A DNA stretch of 39,683 nucleotides from an uncultured Lachnospiraceae bacterium (GCA_947385425.1 CANDKY010000028.1:1-39683), one strand, 5' to 3'; counted from the stretch's first letter, positions 17,724 through 26,334 are shown. The notes: a model not told the origin generated them from the sequence alone. Translations and numbers: made by a program.

Positions 17724-20334
17724 GATAATCTACCTTAAATGCTTCCCTGTCATAAGCAACATCATATCCCGCGCCACCCAGCCTCTGCAAAAAGAACGTG
17801 TCTATATAAAGTGTGGCATCCACGGAAACCATCGTGTACATATCCTTTAACGTATTCTCCGGTTTCGCCTTTTTTTCCGTCAAATTCAGTTCAATGCAGT
17901 CCGCCGCCCGCCCTAACAGTTTCGTCTGCTGGGACGGGATATACATATTCACACACACCAATATCCACAAATAGTCCTCATAAATAAACCCTGACCCGTC
18001 GTCATCGTAAGGCACCGGTCTGGATAACAGCCAATTCTTCCATTTACTTTGCCTTTTAATCAGCGGCACCGCTTTCCCTTCTACCACCAGGTCTGTCACA
18101 TTATCCACGGTCTCCACCGTAGCGACGATTGCCAGCAAAGCACCCCTAATTGCCGTCCTCCCTACCATCCCCACAGGGAAAAGGGCCGCAATCGTCCCTG
18201 CCTGCCTACCCAGCTCGCTGTCCGTAAAGGCAAAGGACATATTGAAGACAAAATTAGCGGCAAACAAAATCGCCTTTGTCTTATTGATATTGCTTTTCAC
18301 ATTCGGACTGCCCCACAGGATATACTCCACTTCCGCCCGGTACAACGCATTTTTTTTCAATGCCGCCCTGCTTAAAGACTGCGGTTCTTCAATCGCACTT
18401 CCGTCCCGCTCACGGTTTACCGTATAGTAGGAAAACATGCCCATCACATATTCCGTGCAGTACAATGGCTCGAGCGCGCTCTCCGCAAACTTCCCCATCA
18501 TAGAACCGAGGGAAGCCATCTGTGACAGCGATGCATTTTCCCGGTTCAGATTTTTGCTGCCGCTCTCCGACGCTTTTTTCCTGGACTCTTTATCATCCAG
18601 GCTTCCTTCCGCCTGAATGGCATCACCTGCATAATCCCCTTCTGCCGCAATCCCCAGCCACACGGAGGGAAGAGCGTTTCCACCGATATCCCTGACATTG
18701 AGGTCTTCGATATCCGATGTGGCCAACAGTGTATTCCATTGCTCCATCTTCGTTGTCAGCTTATTTTTCCATGTCGAGGCCTGTGAATTAGCCGCAGACT
18801 CGTTGGCGCTGTCCGTATTACAATAGGTATCTTTCAATTTTTTTATAAACGGATCCCTCTCATCCACGGTCAAATCAATGTCCCCGGATAAAACAGCCAT
18901 ATCTGCCGTATGGTAATGCCCAAAAAAATTACCGGCTGCGGCGCTTACCTCCCCGCCTTCCATAATCTGCCCGTAATCCGCTCCCCCCATGAAAACCGAT
19001 TTCGAAGAAATATCATAATCCACACGGTATTCCATAAAAGTAACCTGGTCCAACAGCCCCAGCACATCGTCAAAATAAACCCTGTTCTGTATGGTCTTCG
19101 CCTCATAGTCAGCAATTATACCGTTATTCTCAAATAAACCGCTTATTTCATCAATGCTTTTCCGGTAAGCGCTTTTGGAAGCGTCATTGGAAAGGTTATT
19201 CACCGCTGCCTTCCAATCCTCATACTTTCCTCTGCTGCCTTCCAACGCATCCCTTATCTCATTCAGCTTATCCGCCACTTCCGTGCAGCACTCGCTGCCT
19301 TCCCTGGCATATTCCCGCTGCACATGCATGGAAGAATAGGACTCTTCCACAAGCCGGTCCAATTCCCGCCCTATGATTTCTATCCCTTCCTCCATATTGG
19401 CCTCTGCGTTCCCGTAATCCGAAATCAGGCGCTCGTTTTCCTCATACTCATCACTCTCAGGATCCAGGTTATCCAGCAATTCCTGCGTATTCTTCCCGTT
19501 CATAAAATTAGTGATGCGCTTCATTTTTATCAGATTCGACACCGTATCCGGGGTAATGCTGCTTACATCGCAGCTTAAATCAACCATTTCCTCCATCAGG
19601 TCCTTCATTTCCCCCGATGCGCTATCCGTACAATGTGTCAGTCTATAATAAGACACTGCCAACAGTGTGATTTTTTCATAATTCTGTTCTGTGCTTGTCA
19701 CTAATCCGTTCAGATAGGCTTTCGTGCCGATGGCATTGACATAAGTTACCTGCCTGTCCGCCAGCCCGTTCAATTCATCCAATAACTTTTGGACATCGTT
19801 CAAATCCTTCTCAAATTTCAACTGGGCATCTGCGGCTGCCTTCTCTTCCTCCAAAGTCTCCAGTTCACCCACCCTATCCTCCATGGCCCGCCCGACCAGG
19901 GTAACCGGTGCGCGGTACTTCATATATTCCAGCACTTCCTGCTTAAAGACTTCCGTCTGATAAATTTCTGTATCCACAAGGTCCGAAGCGTGGAACCCGC
20001 CCTCCGTCAGTTCCAGGTACACCAGCGCCTTGCTGAAATCTTCCCCGGAAACACCGCAGGCGTTCAGCGACATCTCAAAACAGTCCTTCATAATGCTTTC
20101 CACTTCCTCTGCCGTATCCGCCATTGCCAACAGGCCATACGCTGCATTTAACTGCTCATGGTAATTGGATAAAGCAGCATTCATCGCCAGATCCCCTGCT
20201 TCGGAAACGAGATTCTTACTCGCCAGTATCCGGCTCCCGTCAACCATAACTCCGCTGAATATAAACATCGGGATTAAAATCAAAGTCAGAAAGACCGCAA
20301 TCGCCCCATCATGTTTTCTGCAAAAATTTGTCAT
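17704..20334 (-). CDS. DUF5702 protein of the Tad locus (TadG-like)
   Basis: About 876 residues from ATG 20334. An earlier ATG at 20412 lies inside a stable hairpin and lacks a clear binding site. The N-terminus (FCRKHDGAIAVFLTL, then a hydrophobic helix to about residue 32, then VMVDGSRILASKNLV) is the signature of TadG-like/DUF5702 proteins: one membrane helix, then a large outer domain. The rest is helical, with a coiled-coil-like region (about 165-410) and a hydrophobic stretch near 735-765. It is probably a minor pilus component or a tip or anchoring protein. Placement between two TadE-like genes fits. Detailed function is unknown. Confidence 0.82.
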   Translation of the reverse strand: MTNFCRKHDGAIAVFLTLILIPMFIFSGVMVDGSRILASKNLVSEAGDLAMNAALSNYHEQLNAAYGLLAMADTAEEVESIMKDCFEMSLNACGVSGEDFSKALVYLELTEGGFHASDLVDTEIYQTEVFKQEVLEYMKYRAPVTLVGRAMEDRVGELETLEEEKAAADAQLKFEKDLNDVQKLLDELNGLADRQVTYVNAIGTKAYLNGLVTSTEQNYEKITLLAVSYYRLTHCTDSASGEMKDLMEEMVDLSCDVSSITPDTVSNLIKMKRITNFMNGKNTQELLDNLDPESDEYEENERLISDYGNAEANMEEGIEIIGRELDRLVEESYSSMHVQREYAREGSECCTEVADKLNEIRDALEGSRGKYEDWKAAVNNLSNDASKSAYRKSIDEISGLFENNGIIADYEAKTIQNRVYFDDVLGLLDQVTFMEYRVDYDISSKSVFMGGADYGQIMEGGEVSAAAGNFFGHYHTADMAVLSGDIDLTVDERDPFIKKLKDTYCNTDSANESAANSQASTWKNKLTTKMEQWNTLLATSDIEDLNVRDIGGNALPSVWLGIAAEGDYAGDAIQAEGSLDDKESRKKASESGSKNLNRENASLSQMASLGSMMGKFAESALEPLYCTEYVMGMFSYYTVNRERDGSAIEEPQSLSRAALKKNALYRAEVEYILWGSPNVKSNINKTKAILFAANFVFNMSFAFTDSELGRQAGTIAALFPVGMVGRTAIRGALLAIVATVETVDNVTDLVVEGKAVPLIKRQSKWKNWLLSRPVPYDDDGSGFIYEDYLWILVCVNMYIPSQQTKLLGRAADCIELNLTEKKAKPENTLKDMYTMVSVDATLYIDTFFLQRLGGAGYDVAYDREAFKVDYHGIQGY

Positions 20335-20407
20335 TTCCCCACCCCAGCCGGCTCCTTCGGAACCGGAATTATACTTTCTGCTTCCTTCCATAAAATGTTG
20401 GTAAACA

Positions 20408-20438
20408 GCCATGCCCGGAAATATGCTCCGGGTATGGC
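20408..20438 (-). promoter_or_regulatory. Intercistronic hairpin between TadE-like and DUF5702 genes
   Basis: A 12-bp stem with one G-U pair (20408-20419 with 20427-20438, core CCCGGA/TCCGGG) begins immediately after the TadE-like stop codon. On the transcript there is no U-run, so it is not a standard terminator. It could stabilise the upstream pilin mRNA or mask the in-frame ATG at 20412, which lies inside the stem. Confidence 0.55.
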
Positions 20439-21098
20439 CTAAAATACATATGTCCGGATTCCGTCCATGATTTTTTCCAAATCGCCCTGGATACCCAGTT
20501 TTTCACTTACAATCGTAAGAGCATCCCCTGCCAGGTCCACCATACGCACAAACGTTGCCGGATCCAGCGCCACAGCGGACGCCGACTGCTTGTACGCCAG
20601 GGAATCCGGATAGCCAAAATAACGCATAACCCCCGGCGTAGGGAACCGGAACGTCACCTCGGCCATAATCCGCGTGGAAAACAATCCCCTCTCGACAGAT
20701 ACCGTATTGTCCGCATAAGCCCCTCCGGCCAGCAGCAGCGTGCTTTCCGCCACTGTATCCATAAAACCCTGCAGCTCATCCCCACTGGTCCATGCCCCAT
20801 ACCCGGCCAATTCCCGGTACAGCACGAACAAATCCCTGTGGGCCGCTTCATAATACCGGTTCACATCCGCAGGATCCGAAGAAAAATCAATTGCCTTTTC
20901 CCTGTACTCCCCCAGTTCCTGATAGCCCGGGTTCGCCAGGACATGCGCCCCCTGGTGCGCCACACGCTGCACCTGATAGAGCATCGCCATCTCCTGAAGT
21001 TTAAATAAACCTAAATAAAGCAAGGCAAATACGGTCATCAGCACGATAGGAAAAACGATGGCCGCCTCTACCATAACTGCGCCTGTTTCTTTTTTCAT
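20439..21098 (-). CDS. TadE-like pseudopilin
   Basis: About 219 residues from ATG 21098 (AGGA nine bases upstream); an in-frame ATG at 21116 is an alternative. The N-terminus KKETGAVMVEAAIVFPIVLM is a textbook TadE leader and membrane helix, with the conserved glutamate inside GAVMVEAAI. A globular outer domain follows. It is a substrate for the prepilin peptidase and a minor pilin in Tad systems. The gene follows the Flp-like pilin gene by about 30 bases. It differs from the second TadE-like gene at 16983-17723 in the outer domain. Confidence 0.85.
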   Translation of the reverse strand: MKKETGAVMVEAAIVFPIVLMTVFALLYLGLFKLQEMAMLYQVQRVAHQGAHVLANPGYQELGEYREKAIDFSSDPADVNRYYEAAHRDLFVLYRELAGYGAWTSGDELQGFMDTVAESTLLLAGGAYADNTVSVERGLFSTRIMAEVTFRFPTPGVMRYFGYPDSLAYKQSASAVALDPATFVRMVDLAGDALTIVSEKLGIQGDLEKIMDGIRTYVF

Positions 21099-21129
21099 AG
21101 TTTGGAGTCCTGTCATTCGCAATTAACCA

Positions 21130-21339
21130 TTACCCTATAAAATCTGTAAATTGCTCAAACACTGCCTCAACTGCTGCCGTTAACTGCTCCCTGAAAATAG
21201 CGGCAATTGCTATCACGATGACCATAAGCAAAATGATTTCCACAAATCCAACACCTCCTTCCTCATTAAGCAGTTCCTCCAGCTTTCCCCGCAAAACCTG
21301 TCCCATCTGCAGTTTCTTAATCCGTAAAAATGTCTTCAT
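21130..21339 (-). CDS. flp: Flp-like type IVb major pilin
   Basis: 69 residues: a basic leader (KTFLRIKKLQMGQVLRGK), an acidic patch, then EEGGVGFVEIILLMVIVIAIAAIF, a pilin-type helix with glycine before the hydrophobic run and a nearby glutamate. A short amphipathic C-terminus follows. Size and layout match Flp1-like pilins of Clostridia. Cleavage probably falls at the glycine before FVE; the exact residue is not certain. As the likely major pilin it would be needed in the largest amount, and it is separated from tadC by 365 bases, unlike its neighbours. That fits a promoter or processing site of its own, but I cannot identify one. Confidence 0.8.
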   Translation of the reverse strand: MKTFLRIKKLQMGQVLRGKLEELLNEEGGVGFVEIILLMVIVIAIAAIFREQLTAAVEAVFEQFTDFIG

Positions 21340-21704
21340 GTCTCTTCCCTCTCTTCTTTCCCTTTCCTCTTTTTTCTGTGACCATAGCCTGTTTCCATAA
21401 ATCTGAATCTATCCCTGCGGCACTCCCCTTTCGCATAATTCGCAAGGGCATCCGGGAACGTAATCCTCCCCTTCTTCCTTTTCCGGAATCCGGAAGAATA
21501 CCTGTTTGTTTCTTCCGACCCGCATAATTATGCCTGAAACATGCCGCAGATACCGGGACCTTTCCCTGCCTGCCCTGTTCCTGCAATTTCATTCCTGCAA
21601 TCCCATCCGCATAGCTTCCTACATGCACTCCCGTCCATGCACTTTACATATATACGATTGCCTTCCTGCCATTACAGCCACACAGTCGGAACCGGGTCTC
21701 CGTT
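21340..21704 (-). other. Long leader before the pilin gene, no gene seen
   Basis: This 365-base spacer interrupts an otherwise tight operon. It contains two palindromes: GCATAATTATGC (21522-21533, perfect) and TTCCGG-AAT-CCGGAA (21481-21495). A third AATTATGC half-site lies on the minus strand near 21431-21443. No convincing sigma-70 promoter or intrinsic terminator is visible. A minus-strand frame across part of it has no family resemblance and was not called. Confidence 0.4.
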
Positions 21705-22571
21705 TTACAACCCCGAAATAATCGGAGCCATAACCATAAATAAAATACCGATGAAGATAATAACCGTCGGAAGCAGAAGCTCGGAATTCGCCTTCTCCCC
21801 CTTCTGCTTCACCAGGTTACGTTTTTCCATCCACAGTTCATCTGCCATATCCTTCAAAAACATGGTCAGTTCCGCCGCACCTTTTTCCAACCCCTGCACC
21901 ACCATGGAGGAAAACTTCCGTATCTCCTTGATCCCGCACCGTTCGGCAAACTCCCGGTACGCCGCCGCTTCCGGCACACCATTGTCAAGCTGGATGGCCG
22001 TAAGCTGCATTTCCTGAAACAATACCGTGTCAGACTGCCCCGCAATCATGTTCCACGCATCACGCAGCAGCATCCCCGAATTTACAAGCAGTGTCATCTT
22101 CGACAATACCTGTGGGAACTCCGCCAGGATTTCCTCCCTCCTTGCCGTCAGCTTGTCCTTAAAGCTTTCATTCATATACCACACAAAAATCGCTGCAAGG
22201 ACTGCCCCAAAAAACAACGCAACTGGATTGTTTTCCAGAAGCGCCAGCAGAAAAATAATCGGAAGTACCGTAATCACATAAGTGATCTTCCCGCCTACCG
22301 ACACATAGTAATAATATTCGGCATACTTTTTCCCATACACTTCGGACATCAGTTTAATCTTCTTCCGGGACGCATCCGACTTGATATTGAAATGAATAAT
22401 CTCCATAATCTGAAAACCTATGTAAAACAATTCGCTCAGATAATAATCATCTGCATTAATTGAAGATGTCACTTCCTCAAACTTTTCCTCATATTTAAGC
22501 GCCACTGCCACCCAGAACAATACCGCCACCGTAGTCGGCAACAACATGGCAAGCTGAAATGTACTCTGCAT
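21705..22571 (-). CDS. tadC: Tad inner-membrane platform protein TadC
   Basis: 288 residues with the type II secretion system F (T2SSF) domain (about 150-275), including ILAEFPQVLSKMTLLVNSG, LLRDAW and the closing GEKANSELLLPTVIIFIGIL. Hydrophobic helices occur at about 6-24, 96-128 and 265-286. It forms the membrane platform with TadB on which the TadA ATPase acts. The start ATG follows GGCGGGGGAG. The gene begins 15 bases after tadB. Family and position agree fully. Confidence 0.9.
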   Translation of the reverse strand: MQSTFQLAMLLPTTVAVLFWVAVALKYEEKFEEVTSSINADDYYLSELFYIGFQIMEIIHFNIKSDASRKKIKLMSEVYGKKYAEYYYYVSVGGKITYVITVLPIIFLLALLENNPVALFFGAVLAAIFVWYMNESFKDKLTARREEILAEFPQVLSKMTLLVNSGMLLRDAWNMIAGQSDTVLFQEMQLTAIQLDNGVPEAAAYREFAERCGIKEIRKFSSMVVQGLEKGAAELTMFLKDMADELWMEKRNLVKQKGEKANSELLLPTVIIFIGILFMVMAPIISGL

Positions 22572-22586
22572 GCTCCCCCGCCTTCC

Positions 22587-23384
22587 TTATATCTTAATAT
22601 CCGTAAATTTCCGTCCCAGATGATAAGCCAGATAAAACATTCCCAGTGCAATCACCTTAATCCCTACATTGACAGGCGTATTGGATGCCGCCGTCATATC
22701 GCTGCCCATCCCCCCCAGGCTGACCAGAATCACTAACGGCATGACCATCATTATATTCAGTTCATTTTTATTCCCCGCTATGATCGTCTGGATCTCCATC
22801 TCTATCTCAATTTTGTCATTGATCACATCCCTCGTGGCCGCAATGATTTTCTGTATATTTGCCCCCTGCAGCGATACCCGGAAAACATCCGCAAAGCTGG
22901 CGATATCCTCCAAGCCGCTGCGGTTGGCAAAATTGGAAAGCAAATCTTCAATAGCTATATTATTCTCCATCCCGGTTACAAGAATTGCCAATTCCGTTGT
23001 AATATCCGCCTGATCCCCGTAAATCTGTTCCAAGTCATTCCACGCATCCCGAAAAGAATCCAGCGTGTTCTTCCCTGTTGCATAGGAAGTAGTCAGGGAT
23101 TCCAGTAAATCCTTAAACTGCAGAAGCAACTCCTTTTTCCGTTTTTTCTGCCTGCTCTCCCTGTAAATCCCCTGCGCCAGCACCGCCACAGCAGCGGCAG
23201 CCGCCACCGTCACAACAATACTATGAAAAAACAGATATGATACCACCCCGCCTATCCCTGCGCCAATCAGCCCCGCAATCATCCGGTCACTAGCTGACAT
23301 ATAGTAAATATGATAATCATCACCACCGCCAATCAAAGACTCTATTGGCTCATATACGTCTTTCTCTTTTTTAAAAAGCTCCAT
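22587..23384 (-). CDS. tadB: Tad inner-membrane platform protein TadB
   Basis: About 265 residues from ATG 23384 (AGAGGTG upstream); a longer in-frame start at 23426 lacks a good site. An N-terminal cytoplasmic stretch precedes two membrane helices (about 35-80). The T2SSF domain (about 90-235) contains LLLQFKDLLESLTTSYATGK, GLEDIASFADVFR and EMEIQTIIAGNKNELNIM. Helices near the C-terminus close the fold. It acts as the second platform protein with TadC. It follows tadA with a 48-base gap. Confidence 0.9.
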   Translation of the reverse strand: MELFKKEKDVYEPIESLIGGGDDYHIYYMSASDRMIAGLIGAGIGGVVSYLFFHSIVVTVAAAAAVAVLAQGIYRESRQKKRKKELLLQFKDLLESLTTSYATGKNTLDSFRDAWNDLEQIYGDQADITTELAILVTGMENNIAIEDLLSNFANRSGLEDIASFADVFRVSLQGANIQKIIAATRDVINDKIEIEMEIQTIIAGNKNELNIMMVMPLVILVSLGGMGSDMTAASNTPVNVGIKVIALGMFYLAYHLGRKFTDIKI

Positions 23385-23432
23385 GCCCCACCTCTTCTGC
23401 AAACTTTTTGCAAGCATACTTATCAATCACAC

Positions 23433-24671
23433 TTATATCTTCCCCTTATACCCCATCAACTTCAGCTTAAAATCATTCACCAGCAGATTTTCTGTCCTTT
23501 CCAGCACCCCGTCCACCCGTTCCACTGTGGATGTTTCACTCTCCCGAAATACATAAAGCGGATTAAGCTGTATCGCCCCATTTTCATATCCCACTACTTC
23601 CGTGATCTCCATTGTCTTCCTGGAACGGTCCCGCAGCCTGGACAGATGGACAATAATATCCACCGCCGACGCAATCTGCTGCCTGACCGCATCCAAGGGA
23701 AGCCCATCCGCCCCGGTCAGAACCATAGTCTCCAAACGGCTTAACATATCCCTGGCGGAATTGGCATGCCCGGTGGATAAGGATCCGTCATGCCCCGTAT
23801 TCATCGCCTGCAGCATATCCAGTGCCTCCGCCCCGCGGACCTCTCCCACCACGATACGATCCGGACGCATACGTAGTGCCGACTTAATCAAATCCCGGAT
23901 ACTGACAACGCCTACTCCTGCCGTATTGGCATTCCTCGTCTCCAAACTCACCAAGTTATCTACATTCACAATCTGCAGTTCCGCCGAGTCCTCAATCGTA
24001 ATCACGCGCTCATCAGAAGGGATGAAATTGGAAATCGCATTCAGGAAAGTCGTTTTCCCGGAGCCTGTACCCCCGCATATAAAAATATTATATTTTGCCT
24101 TCACCAACAGTTTCAGCACATCCGCAATCTGCGGTGTAATTGAACCATATTGGATCAGTTTTTCCACCGTCATCGGATCTTTGGAGAACTTCCTAATTGT
24201 GACAATAGGCCCTTTCAGTGAAATAGGCGGTAAAACCACATTCACGCGGGAACCATCCGGCAGTCTGGTATCCACAATCGGATTCGCCTGGGTTACCTCC
24301 CGGCCCGCCAGCGCCACTATCCGCTGGATCACATCCTGCAGCTTTTCCTCACTTTCAAAATGCTCTTCCAGCCTGCTCAGCCTGCCGGACTTCTCAATAA
24401 AAATCTCTTTAGGGCCGTTTATCATAACCTCCGTAACCGTATCATCATTAATGATCGTATCCAAAAGCCCAAAACCACGGATGGAGCTAAAGATCTGGTC
24501 AGCCAGGAACGCTTTATCCTCTATAGGCACGTACTTCCCGTTAAAATATCGGTTCACCTCATCCCTGACCTGCTTTTCCAGCGCTTCATCCGGCACCTTT
24601 TTCAAGTTAATATCTGCCAGTATCCTCTTTCTGATATTTTCCTGTACTTCCGTATTTCTCTCCTGCGCCAT
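23433..24671 (-). CDS. tadA: Tad pilus assembly ATPase TadA/CpaF
   Basis: 412 residues from ATG 24671, preceded by GGGGAGGTG; the frame extends upstream into repeat DNA and that part was not used. It is a hexameric secretion ATPase of the type II/IV superfamily. The N-terminal domain (about 1-170) precedes the ATPase domain with Walker A GGTGSGKT (about 200-207), RIVVGEVRG around the Walker B (about 272-280) and the His-box GHDGSLSTGHAN (about 293-304). It powers pilin assembly on TadB/TadC. The 125-base gap to tadZ contains a partial copy of the repeat found upstream of tadZ. Confidence 0.95.
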   Translation of the reverse strand: MAQERNTEVQENIRKRILADINLKKVPDEALEKQVRDEVNRYFNGKYVPIEDKAFLADQIFSSIRGFGLLDTIINDDTVTEVMINGPKEIFIEKSGRLSRLEEHFESEEKLQDVIQRIVALAGREVTQANPIVDTRLPDGSRVNVVLPPISLKGPIVTIRKFSKDPMTVEKLIQYGSITPQIADVLKLLVKAKYNIFICGGTGSGKTTFLNAISNFIPSDERVITIEDSAELQIVNVDNLVSLETRNANTAGVGVVSIRDLIKSALRMRPDRIVVGEVRGAEALDMLQAMNTGHDGSLSTGHANSARDMLSRLETMVLTGADGLPLDAVRQQIASAVDIIVHLSRLRDRSRKTMEITEVVGYENGAIQLNPLYVFRESETSTVERVDGVLERTENLLVNDFKLKLMGYKGKI

Positions 24672-24727
24672 CCGGCACCTCCCCACAACTGTTGTATTTT
24701 TTTCTGGCATCCGCACTCCCGGCATAC

Positions 24728-24747
24728 GCTCCATCCGGCCGAAAATC
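24728..24747. repeat. Partial copy of the tadZ-upstream repeat
   Basis: Twelve bases, CGCTCCATCCGG, followed by a further near-matching 8 bases (18 of 20 identical overall) repeat the outer part of the inverted-repeat arms at 25888-25921 and 26015-26048. It lies in the tadZ-tadA gap. There is only one arm here and similarity fades inward, so it is a solo or decayed copy. Confidence 0.5.
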
Positions 24748-24796
24748 TGGCGTATAGTAGGACTTATCCAGCATAAGTTATTTGCATACAGTTCCC

Positions 24797-25867
24797 TTAC
24801 CGAATCGCCTGCAGTAACTCCATATCTGCCAGCTTATCTACGATACCCGCAAAATTCCCGTTTTCAATTAACGGAAAAGCGCCCGCTACACGGATTTGTG
24901 AAATCACCTCCGGAAGAGGGGCATTTTTCAGCGTCCGGTTAATATAAATCTGCAGTTTTGAAACAATATCCAGCTTCTTCGTCTCCTCCACCGCCTGCAC
25001 GTAGTCCAGATAGCGCAACAGCTTCACCCTGTCCACCTCACCGGTTCCCGTCACCATAGCGATACGGTTAACCATAGACATCACCGTAATTTCCTTTTCC
25101 TGTAACCCATTTCCTAAATCAACGATTACTCTGTCATAATTCTTTGACGCTTCTATAGCTTTCAGAAGCTCCTTCATATCCTCCGCCGATAATGTCTGCA
25201 AGTCCATAGGATTGGCACATTCCTTAAAATAGTAGGTTCCCGCCCCATCTCTGGATACAGAACTCTCAATCTTCAAATCCAGGGTATTGCGCCTGCTCTT
25301 AACCGCATAAATCAGTTCATCCATCCCCGGCTTCTCATCCCCTGAAAATACAAGCCCGCACGTCCCTAAATCCTCCAGATTCAAATACAGCACCTTTTCC
25401 ATCCGGGAACACGCCTTTGCCGCTGCACAGGCCACAGTCGAAGCGCCGCTCCCGCCGCCTGCCGATACAAAGGCAATAAATGTAGTCTTCCCGCTTACAA
25501 TGGCCAGATTCTCATAATGGACATGCTCCTTTTTTGCATATAAATCCAACAAATCCCTGTAAATCTGATCTGCCCTCTGGTATTTCCCAATCTGCCGTTC
25601 CCCTTCCTCCTGCCATCCCGCATCCTCCGCCAGATAAGCCCACAGACACCCTTCTGTGTATTTGTGTTCCAATTCCTGCATCACTGCCTGCATTTCTCTG
25701 CCTACCAAAATAAGATCAGCCATATCCGACTGAAAAATCTGCTCCAGATAGACAGACTGTGTATAAACATTCCACTGGAATTTATCATAATAGTGGGAAT
25801 TGAAGTAATTTACCAGCTTTTCGCAATACAAGGTATCTTCCGAACATATAAACACTTTAATTTTCAT
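24797..25867 (-). CDS. tadZ: TadZ/CpaE-like ParA-family protein
   Basis: 356 residues from ATG 25867 (GGGGAAAG upstream). The frame stays open further back through the repeat element and that part is not believed coding. A receiver-like N-terminal domain (about 1-120) comes before a MinD/ParA-type domain with a deviant P-loop, SAGGGSGAST at about 135-144, which lacks the usual lysines. A Walker B-like VIVDLGNG follows. TadZ proteins place the Tad machine in the cell; the lysine-poor P-loop suggests nucleotide binding with weak or no hydrolysis (inference). First structural gene of the Tad block. Confidence 0.85.
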   Translation of the reverse strand: MKIKVFICSEDTLYCEKLVNYFNSHYYDKFQWNVYTQSVYLEQIFQSDMADLILVGREMQAVMQELEHKYTEGCLWAYLAEDAGWQEEGERQIGKYQRADQIYRDLLDLYAKKEHVHYENLAIVSGKTTFIAFVSAGGGSGASTVACAAAKACSRMEKVLYLNLEDLGTCGLVFSGDEKPGMDELIYAVKSRRNTLDLKIESSVSRDGAGTYYFKECANPMDLQTLSAEDMKELLKAIEASKNYDRVIVDLGNGLQEKEITVMSMVNRIAMVTGTGEVDRVKLLRYLDYVQAVEETKKLDIVSKLQIYINRTLKNAPLPEVISQIRVAGAFPLIENGNFAGIVDKLADMELLQAIR

Positions 25868-25887
25868 AAGCTTTCCCCATATATACC

Positions 25888-26048
25888 AGCGCTCCATCCG
25901 GTCGGAAATTAGATTTCCGCTCTGCCTGTTCCGCACCATTGCCGCGTTAAAATTTCCAGTCGATACACCACATCGCCGTCGAAATTTTGCCTTACACCGG
26001 CACGAACCATGCAAAGCGGAAATCTAATTTCTGACCGGATGGAGCGCT
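25888..26048. repeat. 161-bp inverted-repeat element directly upstream of tadZ
   Basis: Arms 25888-25921 and 26015-26048 are 34 bases each with one mismatch; similarity extends about 4 bases further inward with one more mismatch. The centre (25926-26010) has an inner dyad AAAATTTC/GAAATTTT around a near-palindromic loop. The left arm contains a perfect small dyad (CGGAAAT-TAG-ATTTCCG). No target-site duplication is obvious. It could be a MITE-like insertion, an RNA stem in the tadZ leader, or an invertible segment used by the nearby serine recombinase. Nothing in one static sequence separates these. Confidence 0.75.
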
Positions 26049-26140
26049 AACAGGATAAGTACTGCTACTTTCAAATTTCATACATAAAAACTCCCCATTT
26101 CACCATAAAACATAGTTCCTTTTACACTGTTTCACAAAGC

Positions 26141-26247
26141 AGACTTTTTGAAACAGATATATTATAATAAAAAACAGCAGGAAAAATTTTCCCTGCATGC
26201 AATAAATTCCTTATTAAAGGATCCATCAAATATGTTTCAAAAAGTCT
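26141..26247. repeat. Second inverted-repeat pair upstream of tadZ
   Basis: AGACTTTTTGAAACA at 26141-26155 is repeated perfectly inverted at 26233-26247, with near matches 2-3 bases beyond each arm. The 77-base interval contains the hairpin called as a terminator at 26169-26196. A further inverted CTGTTTC/GAAACAG pair (26127-26156) overlaps the left arm. Confidence 0.65.
26169..26196 (-). terminator. Intrinsic terminator downstream of the recombinase gene
   Basis: On the minus strand, GCAGGGAAAA pairs with TTTTTCCTGC and is followed by TGTTTTTT. This should end transcription coming from the recombinase gene, so the tad genes need a promoter between about 25870 and 26165. TTGTGA-17-TATGTT is a weak candidate on the minus strand, reading from about 26137 to 26109. 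Confidence 0.55.
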
Positions 26248-26334
26248 ACATTTTAACACAAATTTTTTCATTTTTCCCTCTGCATATCGCAGGCAGGGAT
26301 TATGGTACTGCACCATAAAGAGTTTGAAAGGAAC

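Noticed and set aside
17704-20334. Long plus-strand frames opposite the DUF5702 and other minus-strand genes
   Set aside because: They are Pro/His/Cys/Ser-rich mirror frames of strongly coding minus-strand genes.
21317-21628. A 103-codon minus-strand frame before the pilin gene
   Set aside because: Composition is basic and low-complexity, it overlaps the pilin start in another frame, and has no family likeness or good start site.
16285-25867. Possibility that the locus is a type II secretion or competence pilus system
   Set aside because: The CpaF-type ATPase, paired TadB/TadC, TadZ, Flp-like pilin and TadE-like genes together are specific to Tad.
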